Positions 1 through 12,500 of a stretch of DNA of 64,000 nt are shown here, one piece after another. The first letter of the stretch is position 1, and the number at the start of each line of letters is the position of its first letter. Source of the DNA: Quercus robur (taxonomy: Eukaryota; Streptophyta; Magnoliopsida; Fagales; Fagaceae); contig NC_065537.1 of assembly GCF_932294415.1 (NCBI RefSeq), positions 51,194,302-51,258,301 of the forward strand, written 5' to 3'. Both the position numbers and the translations under genes were made by a program. A model generated the notes under the pieces. It made no database searches. It was given only the letters and a program-made list of their open reading frames with translations, and was not told where the DNA came from.

Positions 1-488
1 TAAGTGGTCAATTAATTGTCTACCAATATTAGAGTTACAATACCATACAAGCATACAGGTTCCGCAAGCAGTGACAGATTTCGTTGTTTTGGCATAAAAG
101 AAGGTCCCCAAGTTCCAAAAAAAAACAAAAACAAAAACCAAAAAAAAAACAAAAAAAACAAAAAAATATCCATATCCCACCGATGCCTTAGTAAATCAAG
201 AGGGTGTTGTTTGGCACCTTACCAGTTCTATGGGCATCCAAAAACTTTGAAGAGTGGATTTGTTCTCTGGCAGTAGTTTGGATTTTTGAAGACATTATAT
301 TTTTGTGTGATAGTTTTGATTTATTTCTTTTTCTTAGTATTTTTTTACGATGTAATCGTGCTAATCTAGTTTGGCTAGTGTTGCAAAAGGGAATGAGAAG
401 GTAATTATTTGATTAAAAGAACGTCTCTTTTTCTTTTCCCCATTTAATAACATGATTTATTTTGTATTAATAAAGTCTATTATCAATT

Positions 489-538
<50 letters not shown>

Positions 539-606
539 AAAGAGCAAAGTCTAGTAAACCAAACCTAAGGAACAACTAGCAAAGGATGGTGCGAGGTTCT
601 GGAAAT
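1..606 (+). other. spacer ending in a polyadenylated-looking 3' end
   Basis: No convincing gene. A canonical AATAAA lies at 469-474 and is followed about 21 bases later by an uninterrupted run of 41 A (496-536). This is the geometry of a reverse-transcribed mRNA tail, so positions ~180-536 may be the 3' end of a retroposed sequence (retropseudogene, LINE or SINE). I could not identify the source or a flanking target-site duplication. A-rich imperfect repeats also occur at 117-168. Confidence 0.35.
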
Positions 607-1971
607 TTAACTGCGCAGAAAAATTGTTTGTGTGCTACTATTTCCTACCATTGCTTTTTCTTTTAATTTGCTGCAAAGTCGTAGCAGCTCCTGCACCACT
701 CCATCAATCTCATCATCTCCCTTATTTTCGATGTTCTCCTTCAATTCTTTTGCCTTCCTCTTTGTAGTTTTCTCCAAAAGTACCTTCCTAATCACCTTTG
801 CCACCTCTTCTCTTTCAAGCCTCCCTTTCGTGTCTCTCTTCACTTCTACACCTGCACCTAACGCCTCCACCAGCCTAGCATTCACTGGCTGATCAAGATG
901 CATTGGCATGGCTATAATTGGAACCCCAAACGTCATGCTCTCCATCACAGAACTCCATCCACAATGACTCACAAACCCACCAATGCTAGAGTGCTTTAAA
1001 ATCGTTTTTTGTGGTGCCCATCCCTCTACAACCATTCCCCTATCTCCAATCCTATCAAGAAAACCTTTTGGAAGTGCCATTTGAAGATTGACTTTCTCAC
1101 CTCGAGGGAATCTCACTACCCATATGAAGGGTACCATGCTGAGCTCTAGCCCATAAGCTATCTCTTGCATTTCCTCCTTTGACAAAAAAAACTCGCTGCC
1201 AAACGAAACAAACACAGCTGATGATGGTTCCTTGTCATTAAGCCACTCTATGATTTCCTTTTTCTCATCTTCTTCAACGGGGTCTTGAACAAGTGGACCG
1301 ACCGGTACAATCTTCTTCTTCGCTAAAACAGAGAGATAATCAATATGCTTCGCCTCAATTTCTCGAAAAGTTTTGATCAAAACGATTTCAGAAGATTGTT
1401 GGAAGCATTCTAGCATTCGATCCCCATCTTCACTATCATCTGCGAACTTACCAACCTCATAATCCTGAAGATAAATTTCTGGAGAAGGATATTCAACACC
1501 AGGGTTGTTGGCAAGGTGCAAAAAAAAAGATGTCATTGTAGCACTCATGACCATGAACTCAACGGCTGGAATATTTTGTGACTGAGCAAGTGATGGTGCC
1601 AATATCTGAAGAAAATCATAAACAACCAAATCAGGCTTTAGTTGCTTTAAAATGGTGGTGATGTTTGGGCTAGCCATGTCCATGGCCTTTTTGAGTGTGG
1701 GCATGAGATGGGGTGGCAAGCCATTGGTTGTGTGGTAGTGTGGTGGAAGCTCAGGTAAGGATGGAAGATGGAGTTCCACAAATTCTATTGAAAGCGAATA
1801 CTTTTTAGATAGTTGTTGTTTGATCGGGCCAAGGTTTATAGGTGTAGTACAAAAATAAATATGAATGTTTCTAGTTGTGAGCTTCTTGGCTAGCTCTAGA
1901 AAGGGTGATATATGGCCATGGGCTAACCATGGGAGCATTAAGACGCTAATAGTATTGTGTGTAGCTTCCAT
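607..1971 (-). CDS. UDP-glycosyltransferase, UGT94-like (family 1)
   Basis: Intact intronless 454-residue family 1 glycosyltransferase, a usual length. The N-terminal acceptor domain has the conserved His20 in the HGHISPF segment and the partner Asp119 in VVYDF, the catalytic dyad of plant UGTs. The C-terminal 44-residue PSPG sugar-donor box is complete (Trp318 to Gln361), with HCGWSSVMES and a final HLDQ; a last Gln is usual in glucose users. The motif style resembles UGT94-type enzymes that add a sugar onto an existing sugar of a flavonoid, triterpenoid or apocarotenoid glycoside; the acceptor here is unknown. Probably cytosolic: no signal peptide or membrane span is seen. The start is the ATG at 1971-1969. 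A longer reading begins with TTG and adds only two residues, and the ATG aligns with the start of the paralogue downstream. The neighbour at 3.8-5.2 kb is a tandem, frameshifted paralogue on the same strand. Confidence 0.93.
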   Translation of the reverse strand: MEATHNTISVLMLPWLAHGHISPFLELAKKLTTRNIHIYFCTTPINLGPIKQQLSKKYSLSIEFVELHLPSLPELPPHYHTTNGLPPHLMPTLKKAMDMASPNITTILKQLKPDLVVYDFLQILAPSLAQSQNIPAVEFMVMSATMTSFFLHLANNPGVEYPSPEIYLQDYEVGKFADDSEDGDRMLECFQQSSEIVLIKTFREIEAKHIDYLSVLAKKKIVPVGPLVQDPVEEDEKKEIIEWLNDKEPSSAVFVSFGSEFFLSKEEMQEIAYGLELSMVPFIWVVRFPRGEKVNLQMALPKGFLDRIGDRGMVVEGWAPQKTILKHSSIGGFVSHCGWSSVMESMTFGVPIIAMPMHLDQPVNARLVEALGAGVEVKRDTKGRLEREEVAKVIRKVLLEKTTKRKAKELKENIENKGDDEIDGVVQELLRLCSKLKEKAMVGNSSTQTIFLRS

Positions 1972-2038
1972 TCTCAATTTCCTGCTCTTTGGGGACTATT
2001 GCTTTTGGTTTTGTTTTGTTTTGGGGACAGATACATAT

Positions 2039-2040
<2 letters not shown>

Positions 2041-2077
<37 letters not shown>
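2041..2077. repeat. (TA)n microsatellite flanked by TGTG/CACA
   Basis: A TA dinucleotide run of about 13 units with TGTG on the left and CACACA on the right, making the whole tract a self-complementary palindrome. It lies about 70 bp upstream of the start of the UGT gene, so in its promoter or 5' leader. Confidence 0.85.
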
Positions 2078-2839
2078 TATTAGCGTAAGAAGAGACGTAA
2101 GCATAGGTACGTAAAATTTGAGTGAGCTTCTGTGAGCTCAATTGCTAAAATTTTTGGAAATTAAATCAAAGATTTGTGTTTTAAACTTGGTTTATATCAC
2201 AAATTGATTAATATTTTAACTCGATAATAAGAATCAAAAAAACGAAGAATAATTAAAAAGTAGGCAAGAATGGTAATACAAAAGTTAGAAACGTTAACTC
2301 TGGTCTAAACTAAACTAAAATAAGGGTGTGGAAAGGTCAAAAAGTTTAAACGTCGCTCGTGAAACCTCAGATAAAAAAAAAAAAAAAAAAATACTTTGCG
2401 TAAGTGCTTGCATAAGCGATACAGGTGACAAATAATTAAACAAAGAAAAGTTTAAATTGAATATTAAACTTTTAATGGTTACTGTGCAAATTTAATGCCC
2501 AATGGGATGAAGAAAATAAAATGAAAAAAAAATAGAGTAATGCACTATTTTACAACATTTTTATAAAATGTTAATGTAGTCAACCTCTTATTCGTTTTCA
2601 TCTAAGCTCACCATTATTATTAATTTTTCATTTACCAATAATTACTCACCACATCAACACAGTTTGTAAAAAAATTTGTAAAATAATTTGTATCTCTAGC
2701 ATTAATCTACACAGTTAATGCCCAATGGGCTGAAGAAATTTAAAGGAAAAAATATAGCACAAAACAAAACTTAATGGATTTGGGTTTAACATGCAGGGGT
2801 GATAGAAAGCTCATATCCAATACTGCGCTTATCGACTTA

Positions 2840-3115
2840 GGTCCGTTTGGATTGAGTTTATTTTTGCTGAAACTGAAAACTGAAACTGAAAATACTGTAA
2901 TAAAATAATTTTTAAATATGTGAATAGTGCCGTGGGACCCATTTTTAATGAAAAAGTTACTGAAAAGTGGAATTTGTGGGTCCGTGAACAGTGCACAGAT
3001 GCACCGTTCACCGTTGAAAAATCAACAAATGCGGGCTGAACCAAAAAAAAAAAAAAAAAAGAGAAAACCGCAGAACAAAAACGCAAACGCCACAATAATT
3101 TGAATCCAAACGGGC
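2840..3115. mobile_element. MITE, 276 bp, with terminal inverted repeats
   Basis: The left end reads GTCCGTTTGGATT and the right end is its near-complement AATCCAAACGGGC. Both sides are flanked by ACTTA (2835-2839 and 3116-3120), an apparent 5-bp target duplication. There is no coding capacity. The interior has the A-rich and GTGGGACCC-type segments of a high-copy plant MITE family. Superfamily is uncertain; a hAT would normally give 8 bp. Confidence 0.8.
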
Positions 3116-3120
3116 ACTTA

Positions 3121-3846
3121 ATATTATAAAAACATCATATGGTTCGCTTCTAACCAATGTGGGACACGAAGGAAAAAGCCTGTGTATGAAACACCCATAC
3201 CAACAATAACAATGAGTGTGGTTACAACTAATCTTGTTGTGAAACCAATTATTTGATCACAATTTTAAGATTTTTTCAATAGTAAGCAGCGTGGGCTATG
3301 GAGTTGCGGCAGTGGCCTACTCTTAGAGCTGGCTGTGGTTCCTGCAAAGATTTACGAGTGATTATTTGAGGTCGGAATAATTCCCATCTCTGTATGATCA
3401 AGATCTTTTATTGCAAAAGACAACACTACAATTAACTACACTGACACCCAGATAAAAGGAATTCTCAAACAACTACAAAGTACCCTGTTTTGGATTTGAG
3501 TTCTTTTTCACATTTACTATGACGAGCTAGCTCTAAATCTAATGTCATCTATAATGGAATAGATGACCTTCTTCCGATGAAACACCATTACAAAATCCGA
3601 GCATTTTGTTGGAGCCGAATGCAGTAGATTGAAGCAACCTAGGCAATTTTGCACTTCTTTAAAACTACTGCCATTGAAATCTTGAATGCCCCAGTGAATC
3701 AACTCATCCCATCTTCATATAAGACCTGAAAAATCCAGTTTTTTCAGTTAAAGACAGTGCTCAAAGAATACCATACATATTCCAAACAAGGCTATATATA
3801 TACATATATATATTTACTATCAGGAGAATTGGTGCAACCATTGAAA
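3121..3846. other. spacer between the two UGT genes
   Basis: No supported gene. It contains the 3' flank of the broken UGT and a short (TA) tract near 3795-3812. The small open frames have no recognisable content. Confidence 0.5.
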
Positions 3847-5197
3847 CTAGCTTCTTGCTGCACATAGCTGGTCCAATTCATCAACCACCACTTCTATCTC
3901 CTCCTTTCCTTTCTTTCTCAAACTGTCACTCATTTCTCTTGCTCTCCTCCTTATGCTCTCTCCAATATTCCCCATCACTACCTCTCTAATCACAGTTGCA
4001 ACCTCTACTCTTTCAAGCTTCCCATCTCTGTCTCTCTTAACCTCCATAGCTACACCCACTTCCTCCACCACTCTAGCATTCAATGGCTGATCAAGTTGCA
4101 TGGGAATGGCAATGATTGGCACACCAAACTTTATGCTTTCTATCACAGAACTCCATCCACAATGACTCACAAACCCCCCAATGCTTGAATGCCTCAGAAT
4201 CTTTGCTTGAGGTGCCCAATTCTCAACAACAATTCCTCTCTCCTACGCTTTCCAAAAACCCCTCTGGTAGCGCCTCTTCAAGCTTAATTTTCTCTCCCAC
4301 AGGGAACCTAACAACCCATATGAAATCCACCTTGCTAAGTTCAAGCCCATGAGCTATCTCTTCCATTTCTTCCTTACTCAGAAAATACTCACTACCAAAC
4401 GAAACAAACACAGTTGAAGATCCTTTTTTCTTGTCAAGCCAGTCAATGGTTTCGGATTTCTCATCTTCACATACAGGGTCTTCAACAAGTGGACCAACTG
4501 GAACAACCTTCTTTTCAATTAGAGAAGAAAGGAGATCAATATATTTCCCCTCAAGTTCTCTAAAAGTCTTCATCAAAACGATATTAGAAGATCGTGCAAA
4601 GCTTTGAAGAATGCGTTCTTTGCCATTAATGTAAGGGTGGACAGTGGATGAACCTTCAAGCGAATTGGTTAACCTCACTTTCATATATTTATGAAGATGA
4701 AGTTCTGGAAAAGGAAAGTCCTCACCTGGGTTTTTCATGGCATGAAGCACAAAACAAGTCGCGGCAGCTCCAGTAGTTATAAAGTTAACAGCTGGGATAT
4801 TATGCGTGTAAGCTATTGACGGTGCCCAAGGCTGAAGAAAATCATATATAACCAAATCTGGCTTTAAGGTCTTGAGCATGTTGGAGAAGCTAGGACTGGC
4901 CATGTCAAAGGCCATTTTGAGGGTGCTATTGAGGTGGGGTGGGAGGCCTTTGGTTGTGTGATACTGAGGAGGAAGCTCAGGCAATGATGGAAGATTGAGT
5001 TCCACAAGTTGTATTGAATGAGAGTACTTTTCAGAAAGTTTTGGCTTGATGGAATCGAGGTTGATAGGTGTGGAACAAAAATATATGTGAAAGCTTCTCT
5101 CAGTGAGCTTCTTTGATAGCTCTAAGAAGGGTGATATGTGACCATGAGCCAACCATGGTAGCATTAGAATGCTTAGCCTCCTTTGTGTAGCATCCAT
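3847..5197 (-). pseudogene. UDP-glycosyltransferase, UGT94-like, frameshifted
   Basis: Tandem paralogue of the UGT at 607-1971. The upstream frame (5197 to about 4240) gives 324 residues with the His20 and Asp119 dyad and the same opening fold, ending prematurely at a TGA (4225-4223). The remainder, with the PSPG box (its Trp codon at 4218-4216) and C-terminus to 3847, is open in another frame. The break maps to a short GA/CT tract at 4235-4243 (plus strand CCTCTCTCC); it is explained by loss of one dinucleotide, which the intact paralogue's alignment would require. Joined length would be about 450 residues, normal for the family. The rest is well conserved with no further stops, so the lesion is recent, a segregating null allele, or an assembly error. 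As written the protein lacks the sugar-donor site and should be inactive. Confidence 0.88.
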
Positions 5198-5204
5198 ATT
5201 TGCA

Positions 5205-5231
5205 CTCTCTCTCTCTCTCTCTCTCTCTCTC
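5205..5231. repeat. (CT)n microsatellite in UGT leader
   Basis: An uninterrupted CT (minus-strand GA) run starting 8 bp upstream of the ATG of the frameshifted UGT, so in its 5' untranslated region or core promoter. Polymorphism is likely. Confidence 0.9.
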
Positions 5232-5399
5232 CTTATATTTGTTCCTTGGTGTTAATTGGTTTGCGTTATGCCGAATGGTTTTTATTAAATTGAACATGAG
5301 TTGGCGAGGCACTGGATTGAGAGATTTGAGGAGAAGGAAAAAAAAACTTTTACAGCGAGAATTCATAGGGCGTGAAAGCAGGACAAGAGGGTTGGTTTA

Positions 5400-8085
5400 A
5401 GGGTCAATAGACTCAATACATACGTGTGCTTTTTGAACTACATTGGATAATGAATCAATGATAACAACTGAGACTTTGAAGCAACAAAAAAAAATGATAA
5501 AAACTGAGACTCGGTTAGCTACTGTAATGAGTGATGCCAACCGCACAAAATGCTGATAATTTCATTTGGCTGATTTTTAGTACATATATTGTTGCATACA
5601 CAAATTATTTTTTCAACTGAAATTGTGTCATGATTTCAGTTCAAAGAGTTTTGAACTAAAATTGCTATTCAAAACATGATTTCAGTTCAAAATTAAATGG
5701 TATATACATAGATGAGGTTCTGTTGTTGAAGACAATGCATGTACGATTATTTCAAGAACTAAAGTCTTACTATCTTACTTCAGATTTTTTTTTTTTTTTT
5801 AAATCCTATTTTGCTATTCATTTTATTTTACATACTATCACTAAAAGGCTGTAACAAAATCTAAAAGGAAGTTATTAAGCACTTTTTGTTTTTTTTTTAC
5901 ATGGAGAGATTATGTGTGTGACACTCACCATATGATTTCCTAAGGATTAAAATCTTAATTTCTAATATGTTGGTTATTACGTTGATTCATGCTTAATTGT
6001 TACGGATAATAATTAATGTAATCATACACCTTTTCATGATAAAGCCCACATTGTTTCTCAAAAAAATTAAAAATTAAAAAGTCCACATGAATGTGGCGAT
6101 GGCCATTTGCGCATATCTTGACCAACCAAACCATTGCTCCTACCATAGCCCCCAAATCAGCATGGACTTGGACCTTGTGGGAGAACCAGACTTCTCAGTT
6201 CTAAGTTATTTTGCTTTCTTGTGCTTAATCATGTAGTTGAATCACTCTTTTTTCTTTTCTTTTTTCTCAATGGCAACTTGATGTTCATGTAGTAAAGCTT
6301 TCAAGGGATCTTGTTTGTGTCATTATTTTGTTACAATAGTTTGACAAGAGGGTATTTTGTATCTTTGTTAATCCAATCTAACCTTAATTCATTCATCACA
6401 AATTATTATTACACACGTTAAGTTACACGCTGATGTACATACGTCAGTTAAGATCGTGTTTTGAAATAATCAAAACATGATTTCACATTTTAACATCGTG
6501 CTTTGGTATAAGTCCCATATAAAAATTGTGTAATTATTATCACTCTTCATTCATTTAGGTTTTTATGGCTTTTGCTAAACACAAGACCAACTTGGACGCA
6601 TGGCTGTCATGGTTTATGAGCTATTGTTGAGCCGATTTATAAGAATCTCTTAGTTGTGGGCTGCAACTGAGCCCAAGCCACTTTAGTTAGTATATGGATC
6701 TCTCGACCATAAGCCTACGCTAACCCAAGCGCAGATGTCATTAGGAGTCCGTCTAGCCCAAAGCCCAACGTGTCCACTTGGTTTAAGCACAGCCCAATTA
6801 TTACTCCAAAATTGTGTGTATATATATATATATATATAAAAGATAGAAATCTTGTTTTCTGAAAACTTAAATTCCAACCATTACCCTCCACACGTACCAC
6901 ACATCCCAAATTTCTCTTCAACTTCTTTTTGGTATGAATGGAATTTTTTTTTTTTAAGCTTAAAATGTCAGTTTATTTTCATTTCTTATTTATATATGAC
7001 TTTTAAAATCTAATTTTATATAAGTACAAATATCCTTGCACATAACTTTTTTTTTTTTTTTAAATCATCAGTCACACTCTAACACAGCTTAGGTAGAGTC
7101 CAATATTGCCTGAAATTGTCTCATTCCCACCCAAAATAATAATTGACGATCCTAGTAAGCATAAAAATATATATATATATATATATAAATTAAAAAAAAA
7201 AAAAAAAAAAAAAACAAACAAACAAACAAACTATGCTGCCGTCCCCATAGATTTTCAAAACCATGTCAAAGAACAAACTAACCTAAATTCTTTTAATAAT
7301 TGGACAATATATAAAGAGCAAAATTTAAGTACAATACTTAAGTGCTATTTTTTAGATTCCTCTCTTAAAATTCTGTCATGTACCTTTTTTTTCATAGATG
7401 AAAGTGTATTTTTTAAGTTAAGTAACCATATAACATAATCTTAAAATAAAATCATAAAAAACAGCACCTAAGCATAAGTTTTGCTCATATATAAAATAAA
7501 TAAACTGACTTTTTTTTTTCTCTTAGGGTCAGCAATTCTTTTAGTTCATTTAAGGGCAAGTCAACTAATAGCAATAGTAAGTCGTTGGTTTAAAAAAGAA
7601 ATACGATTATTTTAATACTAACTTTTAATATTTGAACACTAAACAGTAACAAACTAGTACAATAAATAATAATTGGTCTATCAAAGTTTATAGATAAGTG
7701 TAAAAGTAGCCCCTTTTTTTTTCCTCCAAAAAGGAAAAGATAGTGTAAAAGTAGCAATTTTTTTTTTTTTTTAAAGTCTGTTAATGTGAGTTATTGATGA
7801 AATAATTATTGCGCGGCCTTCTATTGAATAACAACAGATCTTATTAATCTTTTCTTTAAAAAAATGAAAAAGAAAAGATATTTTTTTGCTAATAAAAAAA
7901 AATGGTCTTGTTACTTTTATGATAATTATTAATAAACTATTTTAGAAAAATTTTGACCTTATTTTTTTTAGAGAAACATAAAAAACTACCAAAAAAATTA
8001 ATTGTTTTTTCCTTTTCTATAAAAAGTTTATAAAAATATATATATATTTATATAAGGTAGAAATTCTACTTTAATCCAATCTAAG
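5400..8085. other. AT-rich spacer
   Basis: No supported gene. It holds (TA)n tracts near 6820-6838 and 7168-7186, a poly(A) run at about 7192-7214, and several poly(T) tracts. The longer open frames here are low-complexity translations of these tracts. Confidence 0.6.
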
Positions 8086-8725
8086 GTGGCGTTTGGTACG
8101 GGGAATCTAGAGTTCCTAAAAATGTAACTATTCCTATGTTTGATTTAATTGGGAATCTAATAAGATTCCTAAGAATGTGAAATTATAATGTTTAGTTTAT
8201 TCCTAGAAATCTTAACTGAATTATTTATTTTTCCCATTTTATCCTTAGATTTGTAAATCCAATATAAGTCTAAAAAAAAAAAATAATAACCTTCTTCTTA
8301 ATAAATAATGAAAAAATATATATAAACTATAAATTATGACAAATTCATTAAAACTATCATCTAAAAGAAGAAAAGATGAATGCATCAACAGAATTGTCTA
8401 TCTTGTTTATATTGTTTTGGCAAGAAGAAATAATGTTGTTTTAGTGGGAAAAAGATATTGATGATTTGTTTTATATTTTATCTAAATTGCTTAAATGATA
8501 AGGAAAAATGGATAAAATTGTCAATTTATAAAAAAATACAATTTCCTTTATGTTTAAGAATTTGAATACCCACTTATTTTAAATACCACATTCCTACTAA
8601 AATGGGGTTAAAAGAGGAATTTAGATTCCCTTGATATATAATTCTCTAGTGTGATTTTCAACTAAATATAAGAATCTTTAAATATTTATAGGAATCCTAA
8701 AACATTATCACGTACTAAACGTCAC
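8086..8725. mobile_element. MITE-like element, ~640 bp
   Basis: The left terminus GTGGCGTTTGGTACG and the complement of the right terminus (GTGACGTTTAGTACG) match at 13 of 15 bases. Subterminal GGAATC/GATTCC segments are repeated in both orientations, as is common in plant MITEs. No coding capacity. I could not define a target-site duplication. Confidence 0.7.
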
Positions 8726-9229
8726 ATAAATGTATATGTGTATGAAATTTCTTCTTGAAAATTTGAACTTTAGCTATTGTGTCTCACACTCTACAAATAT
8801 TTATTCTTGCAGAGTGTACGTTGGTTAACTTTTCCAAAAAAGAAAATAATTTTTTTTATTAAATTTATTTGGCAGTAACCCTACAAAATAGTTCTGTTTC
8901 AATTTTCTAGAAACACTTTTTCTGGTTTTCGGGTCTACTTTTAACTCATTGGAAAAGTTAAAGAATATAGTTTGACCAACAATGAAAAAAAACTAGAAAT
9001 CCCAGAAAAAAGCTTTAACTTTCTTAAAGGAAAAAAAAAAAAATTTCCTATGAATAATGGAAAAAAAAAAGTTAAAAATGAAAAACAAAAAACAAAAACA
9101 AAAACAAAGAGAGAAAGAGAAATCAAAGCAAAGAGAGTGTATTGGACAGGAAGTGTGGGTTTTGTTTGGCCCAAAATTTATTATGTTTTGTGGATGGCGG
9201 AGTGAAAAGGTAAAGAAGCTTCCTGTCAT

Positions 9230-9551
9230 CATTCTCAACGGACCAGATTCTCTCTCTCTCTTTTTTTTTTTTCTCAGTGTGAAAGTAAAAGTCCTCGGTT
9301 CTGTTTCATGGAGTTTTCCTTTTGAGGTAGGACCAAAACTACTACTACTACTACTAACTTCAAAAATTCTCTATAGCTTTTTTTATTTTATTTTATGTGA
9401 ATCACACATTTTGGGTTTTTTTTGGTTCTATTCTCTTTTGCTCTATGCTCTTTCTTCAGAGTCATTTTCTGTCTTTCTTTGTTGCAGAGAGTGAATTTTG
9501 AAGTTGGGGTTTTGGTGGGTGTGAGGTTGGTTTTTTTTTTTCTGTTTGATA
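9230..9551 (+). promoter_or_regulatory. putative promoter/5' leader of the coiled-coil gene
   Basis: CT-rich and T-rich sequence with a TCTCTCTC tract near 9250 and a (CTA)n run near 9341-9355, immediately before the start codon. This pyrimidine-rich composition is typical of plant 5' untranslated regions. The transcription start cannot be placed from sequence alone. Confidence 0.4.
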
Positions 9552-12500
9552 ATGCTTAATCCAGACCAGGAAGAGCAAGATCAGAGGTAATCATCATCTG
9601 GGTCTCTTTCATTTCTTTGTTTTTGGTGCTTTTAGTTACGGATTTACCTGATTGAAGTGTTTTTGGACTCTGGGTTTTGTGTTTTATGTGTGTTTTTTTG
9701 TTGTTGTTGGAAGTGCTTGTTTGTACTAGGTTTCTGTTGGTTTATGTTTGGCTTCTGAGAAAGCTAAGGAGAAGTTAGGAAATTGAAAGTTTGAACTTGA
9801 GGATCAATTGGGATTGTGTAATTTTGTGGTTTTAATAGTTTCTAAAATCATATAGTTATCCTTTGGAGTGTCTGGATTTTGGTTTTTGCTTACAACTTGA
9901 TTGAATTGCTAAGGAAATGTTGGAAAATGAAAGAGCTAAACTTTGAAATTATAGATTTTTTATTGTTTAGGATGTGGATCAACTGAGTCCGTGCTACTGC
10001 ATGGGTTGATTGAGGTGAAAGTCTATTCTTTCAAGCTCCAACTAGAAGATTTGAAATCCAATCCCCTTGTCTGACTATTGGTTAGAGTAATAGAGAATGT
10101 ATCCATTTAAATATAAACAATTTGGGAATTCAGCTTCTTTTTGGAGGTGATTGGTTCGCAGTTTGTTAATTAGGAATTTCTCAAACTGTGTTGCTAGAGT
10201 ATCGGGGGTTTGTTCAAGCTGGTAAATTAAGCTGTTCTTTCCACTTTTCATTTACTTTGGTTCTTTGTTTGTTTCTTCTAGATTTATGATTGAATCCCTA
10301 TCAACGTTCTGCTTGTTTTAAAAGTAGTAGTCACAAATTTTCTTGTTTATTTTTATGTTGATAATTAGAGAAGATCCTCAGGTGAAGCTTTAGATGGATT
10401 TATCACATGGTGTCTTCTCAGTTAGCTAGATTCATGACAGAAAGAATATCCTTTCATGTTAGATATATGAGAGATCCTAGTGTTTCTCATTGAAACAAAT
10501 TGTATTTAGTGTTTGGATTATTTGGAGGTTGGTAGGTTACTTATTTATTTTGGGTAAGTAAAAAGAATTCATTGAGAAGGATTGTAAACCACCTGCTAGA
10601 TTGCTTAATAAAGTGAAGCTTGGTTTGATTCTTATTTATGAAAGATCAGTGAGAAAAGAAGTTGTTTGTGCCAAAAGTCTTGTAGCTCAATTGGCATCTC
10701 CTAGTGTTTCCAAGGTAGACATCCATGGTTTTAATCCCCCAAGCCCCAACTATTGAATTGTCAAAAGAAAAGAAGTTGTATGTGGTTTTATTCAATTATT
10801 TAAGTAACATATGGTTTCAATGCTTGATATGTACACATGGATGCATAGGCACACAAGGCATCCATGTTTTAGGTTGAACGCAAAGTGTCATGTGTAAATT
10901 ATGTAGGTATTTTGTATCATGTAAAATGGTTTTGGGATTTTTTTTTTAATTTTATAATTTTTATATAATTAACTGGGGGGCTTCTTGTTTATCAGAACAA
11001 ATTCTGGCATGGAAGACTCATCTACAATGACTATTGAATTCCTTCGGGCAAGATTGCTGTCAGAAAGATCTGTCTCAAGAAGTGCAAGGCAGAGAGTTGA
11101 CGAACTGGCAAAAAGGGTATGTTTTAATGTATTTTCTGCACTCTTTGGAGTTAACTTTTTTTGACCTTCTGAGTGAAGAACTGCTATCTCTCTCCCTCGA
11201 TCTGTTTGTCATCCTGAAATGTTGGTTATGTTTATCAATTAGGTGGCAGAATTGGAGGAACAGCTAAAGATTGTGTCTCTTCAACGAAAGAGAGCTGAGA
11301 AGGCAACAGCAGATGTTCTTGTCATTTTGGAAAGCCAAGGGTTAAGCGATGTTTCTGAGGAATATGATTTGAGCTCAGACGAAGAAACTTCCCATGAATC
11401 CAAAGCAGTTCATAAGTCTACAACAGAAGAGGAGCACTTCTCTTTCAATTCAAAAGTCAGACAAAATAAATCAGGGGATCTTTCAGGTTCTGACCTTGAT
11501 TCTTCTCCAGTACGTGGAAGAAGCTTGTCTTGGAAAGGCCGCAATGATTCTCCACATTCTTTTCAGAAGTACAAGGACTCTTCTATGAGAAGAAGGAGCA
11601 GTTTGGCTTCCACAGATTCTTCTTCCCCAAAACATCACTTAGGTAAATCATGCCGCCAGATAAGACGCAGAGAGGCAGGGTCAGTTCATTTTCCTTTTTC
11701 TCTTTTTTTTCCAATTAAAAATAAGAATATTTATTTTCTTTTTCCCTCATTTGATCAACATAAGAAATTTATTATTAAGTTTGTAAGAGTTAATGTGGTT
11801 TTGCCATCTTTTGTATAAAACAGTATATGCTTTATTAGCTTGTAGTTCTTGTGCAACCCTGACACCATCTAAAACATTTTGTTAGTTTCAACATCATCAT
11901 GCTCATAAAGTTTCTATTTGACATCTGTGCAAAGTAATACATAACAAGGAAAAATTATAGAGCAAAAAGAAGATTATAACTATACTACTCTTTGTTTAAT
12001 TGACTAATTTCATTCATCTGGTGGTCGGATTCTGTTCCAACTCTCTTAGTTCTTGTCAAGTATTGAATGTACACCATGTATTTTCTCATTCCTATTTAGT
12101 TCTCAACACTTCACTACCTGTGTATTGAAGAAATTTATGTTTGTTTTTCTTGTGTTCCCAGATCTGTTGTTGAGGAGTTTAAAACAAAGCCTGTGAAGGT
12201 TGGTTCTGAAGAAAATGGAGTGGCCACCTCTTCAGAAGGTTTTCCAATTTGCTCAAATGGTGGGCTGAAAGAAGGTTCTAAAATCCAAGAGAAAGTTGTA
12301 CAAGATGGTCCACTTCCAGGTTGCTTAGAAAATCATAGGAACGTAGGAGATAATGACCTTGATTGCAATGGATATGGAAGAGACAGAGATATGGAAAAAG
12401 CACTAGAAGATCAAGCACAACTCATTGGCCAATATGAAGAAATGGAAAAAGCTCAAAGAGAATGGGAAGAGAAGTTCAGAGAAAATAACAGTAGTACACC

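Noticed and set aside
7106-7438. 110-codon frame
   Set aside because: Made of poly(A), (TA)n and K-rich low-complexity sequence.
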